Shown piece by piece: positions 62,067-64,000 of a stretch of DNA of 64,000 bases. Both the position numbers and the translations under genes were made by a program. Position 1 is the first letter of the stretch, and each line of letters opens with the position of its first letter. Location of the stretch: assembly GCA_033026295.1 (NCBI GenBank), contig CM065170.1:7945540-8009539 (forward strand), written 5' to 3'. Source of the stretch: Channa striata. Lineage: Eukaryota > Chordata > Actinopteri > Anabantiformes > Channidae. The notes under the pieces are model-generated. The model was given only the letters and a program-made list of their open reading frames with translations, had not been told where the DNA came from and did not search any database.

Positions 62067-62080
62067 ACCAGATGGTAGCG
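62067..62080 (+). promoter_or_regulatory. CTCF-like motif in intron 6
   Basis: CCACCAGATGGTAG fits CCASYAGRKGGCRS with one mismatch (T for C). Same orientation as the motif at 29296. Confidence 0.3.
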
Positions 62081-62669
62081 AAATTCGAAGGTCTGTTTAG
62101 CCCTCCAACTAACTCTCCTCTCCTCCTCCACTCTGTCGAGTCCCGCTCTAACTTGTGATTGTCGCAGATGAAGCCTAGTTCTCAAGTGACTCACCATTTA
62201 ATCACAACCCTTGTCTTGGCTTGTTTTCAAGGGGTTTGAATAGTAAAAGCTTTGTTACTTTGGGAATTTTCGGAAAGTGCAACTGATGAAGTGAGGGGAG
62301 GGAAAAAACATGGAGTGGGCACCTACTAGCCTCTTTAGCTAAACCTGGTGGGAGGCTGATTAAATATGAGGAAAGGCCATCATGTTAAACAGCCACTTAA
62401 TCAGATGTAGGTTAGGCAGCGTGGTGCTAATTAGGGTGGACTCTGAAGTGGACAGTGCTGCCAACAGCACGCTGTTGCCTGAAGGGTCTGGTGGGACACC
62501 ACTGCTCTGAACATTCACAGCCTCTTTTGTCAGACTTAATAAAATAGTTTGGCACAATCATATTGGATGTTATTTTGTGTGCAGGCACTCGTAAGTGAGT
62601 GACTAAAAATGTCCGAGATTCTTAGTCCAACAACATGAATCTAGCGATGGCTGGCAGTCAGTCTAGATT

Positions 62670-62765
62670 TAAATCTTTCAGCAACTATTGGATGCCACTG
62701 GGTTGCCATGAAATTCTACACACACAATCGTGTTTACTTATGGATATATTCCTAATCCCTGCACT
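62670..62765 (+). repeat. Degenerate interspersed repeat, same family, copy 3
   Basis: Begins TTTCAGCAACTATTGGATG and continues GGTTGCCATGAAATTCTACACACACA, the middle segment of the same family, then becomes unrecognisable. In intron 6. Confidence 0.5.
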
Positions 62766-63589
62766 GACCCTGTCATCTCAGAGCATCATTATTCCGAGAT
62801 ATATGTTAGCAGAATACTATGGGCTAAAACTTTTGACTTTCAGCCAAAAGATGACAAATTTATACGGGGGAAAAAAAAAAGTCTGTTAGGCAAGAAAGTG
62901 GCAGGAGCAGCAGAGTTTTGTTTGCAATAAATAGAACAGGGGCTAGAAGTACAGTAGCGCGTATGAGCAGTCTGTGCATGTTTGCACTGCTTCACCTATT
63001 TGTCTCTGTAAAATATTAGTTTGCTTTTAAAGTTTTTATAAGGTCACAGAGTCTCTATCTCCTTCCCCAAATTTACAGAAAAGAAAGTAAGAGTTTATAG
63101 TGATGAGGGAAGTTATTCTAGAAACAAAAAAGATGACAAAGTAAGGTCAGACTGGAGGTTTTGTCAACATGAAACCTTCTGTCACCGTTGGATAAGATGA
63201 GGGTAGATGGGTAACACTAACCTCAACAACAAGAAATAAATATAAAAAGATGTGCATCAAACAAAGTTCTCCTCCCACAAGACATTTTCCTTTAAACAAA
63301 AAACTGCAGGGTAGTGCTTTACCCCCCTTTAAAGTGCACTTAAATCTACAATAAAGCCGTGAAAGACGCTTTTACATAAATCCGGCACCATCAATGCTGT
63401 AACGCAGGGGTCCTCGTTGGAGGAAGCCAGTCTTACTTCCTGTGACAAAAAAAAAATCTCTGTTTAAAAAAAAAATGCAACAAGGCAGCTCTGTTGCCTC
63501 AGCATGTGGAAATGCAATGTGAGAAAGGGATTAAACCTCCAACGCACTCAAGAAAAAGAGAAAAAATGACAGTGACGGCACTGGCAAAG

Positions 63590-64000
63590 CCTTCTATATA
63601 CCCACACTCTGAGCAACACTCACGCACAGCTCAGTGAAATACTACAGAGAGCGACTGGGGAACGCAGAGGGGAAGACACACTGAGAGAGAGACAGAAGGG
63701 GAGGAAGGGAAAAGAAGCAAAAAAAAAAAAGAGGAGGGACTGGCAGAACTTAGGTGGTCAGAAAGAAAGAGACGAAAAGAGACAGAGTGGGAAAGTTACA
63801 GACACGGAGAGCTGGCACTACACTGAGCCTCAGTCACCCGAGGGCTTCCTTTTTTTTTTCCAACAAAATGTTCTGACACTGCCTGCTCTCCTCTCTCTCT
63901 TCTAGGAAGTCTGAAACAGCCATAATATGCCCCATAAATCACATATGTCACATTTCAGTGTTTTTCAACTTGTCTTTTCACTTTTTGTACTAGAAGTGAG
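63590..64000 (+). promoter_or_regulatory. Candidate internal promoter with first-exon-like sequence and splice acceptor
   Basis: TATATA at 63595-63600 is followed by a purine-rich leader-like stretch with dense stop codons. A strong polypyrimidine tract then ends in cttctag at 63905, and an ATG at 63927 opens a frame that runs off the window (MPHKSHMSHFSVFQLVF...). It could be an alternative grik2 start, a nested gene or chance. The next kilobases are needed to tell. Confidence 0.2.

Larger units (their letters stand above)
55879..64000 (+). other. grik2: grik2 intron 6, 5' part (at least 8,122 bp)
   Basis: Begins gtatgt and runs off the window. I looked for the next exon and did not find it. 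It contains a (CT)n run at 56553-56568, a CpG-rich patch with X-boxes (57480-57950), a CA-type minisatellite (61170-61232), a CTCF-like motif (62067-62080), an interspersed repeat fragment (62670-62765) and a promoter/exon-like region at the end (63590-64000). Confidence 0.88.

Noticed and set aside
55879..64000. Search for grik2 exon 7 (expected TDAALMYDAV...).
   Set aside because: No frame in intron 6 gives this signature next to an acceptor; it must lie beyond the window.

Overview
The window is nuclear DNA from a bony fish, most likely a percomorph teleost. It is low in GC and intron-rich, and it is full of (CA)n, (CT)n and poly-A microsatellites. It also carries degenerate interspersed repeats whose wording I know from percomorph genomes: a 'TTTTCCTCYAGTGCCACC' family present three times, a 'TGCTAAGCTAAGC' family, an 'AAGCGCTTTATAAAT' family and a 'GGAGCCTATCCCAGC' family. 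There are no bacterial, viral, rRNA, tRNA or CRISPR features.

I can support only one protein-coding gene: the 5' part of grik2, the kainate-type ionotropic glutamate receptor subunit GluK2 (GluR6), on the plus strand. Six coding exons are visible: 31581-31704, 48847-49014, 49485-49742, 52213-52394, 54147-54200 and 55705-55878. Every junction has GT/AG ends and the phases are compatible. Together they give 960 coding bases, or 320 codons, covering the signal peptide and most of the extracellular amino-terminal (LIVBP-like) domain. The ligand-binding domain, channel and C-tail lie beyond the right edge, and the window ends inside intron 6. Exons 1-6 fit in about 24 kb, much more compact than the mammalian gene.

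Layout: 1 to about 30.9 kb is the upstream intergenic region, with no credible gene but with microsatellites, repeat fragments and a few striking motifs (a palindromic RFX X-box at 14521 and a perfect 12-bp hairpin at 18615). About 29.9-33 kb is a CpG-richer promoter region with a (CT)n tract, a 5' leader holding two upstream ORFs, and exon 1. Intron 1 (17.1 kb) holds a 16/16 match to the RE1/NRSE (REST) consensus at 33383, a diverged tandem array of CAAATTAGCACA at 43888-44015, and a TATA box followed by a 147-codon ORF and an X-box cluster at 44.9-45.6 kb. Introns 2-5 are short. Intron 6 (at least 8.1 kb) holds a CpG-rich patch with paired X-boxes near 57.6 kb and, at the extreme right, a sequence that looks like a TATA promoter, a first exon and a splice acceptor.

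Most of the many short open frames are simple-sequence or chance frames and are not annotated. The most interesting candidates are regulatory: the RE1 site with its inverted partner, the tandem splice donors of exon 3, the RFX-motif clusters, the periodic ATTAGCACA array, and the possible internal promoter at the window end. No wholly new system could be demonstrated from sequence alone.
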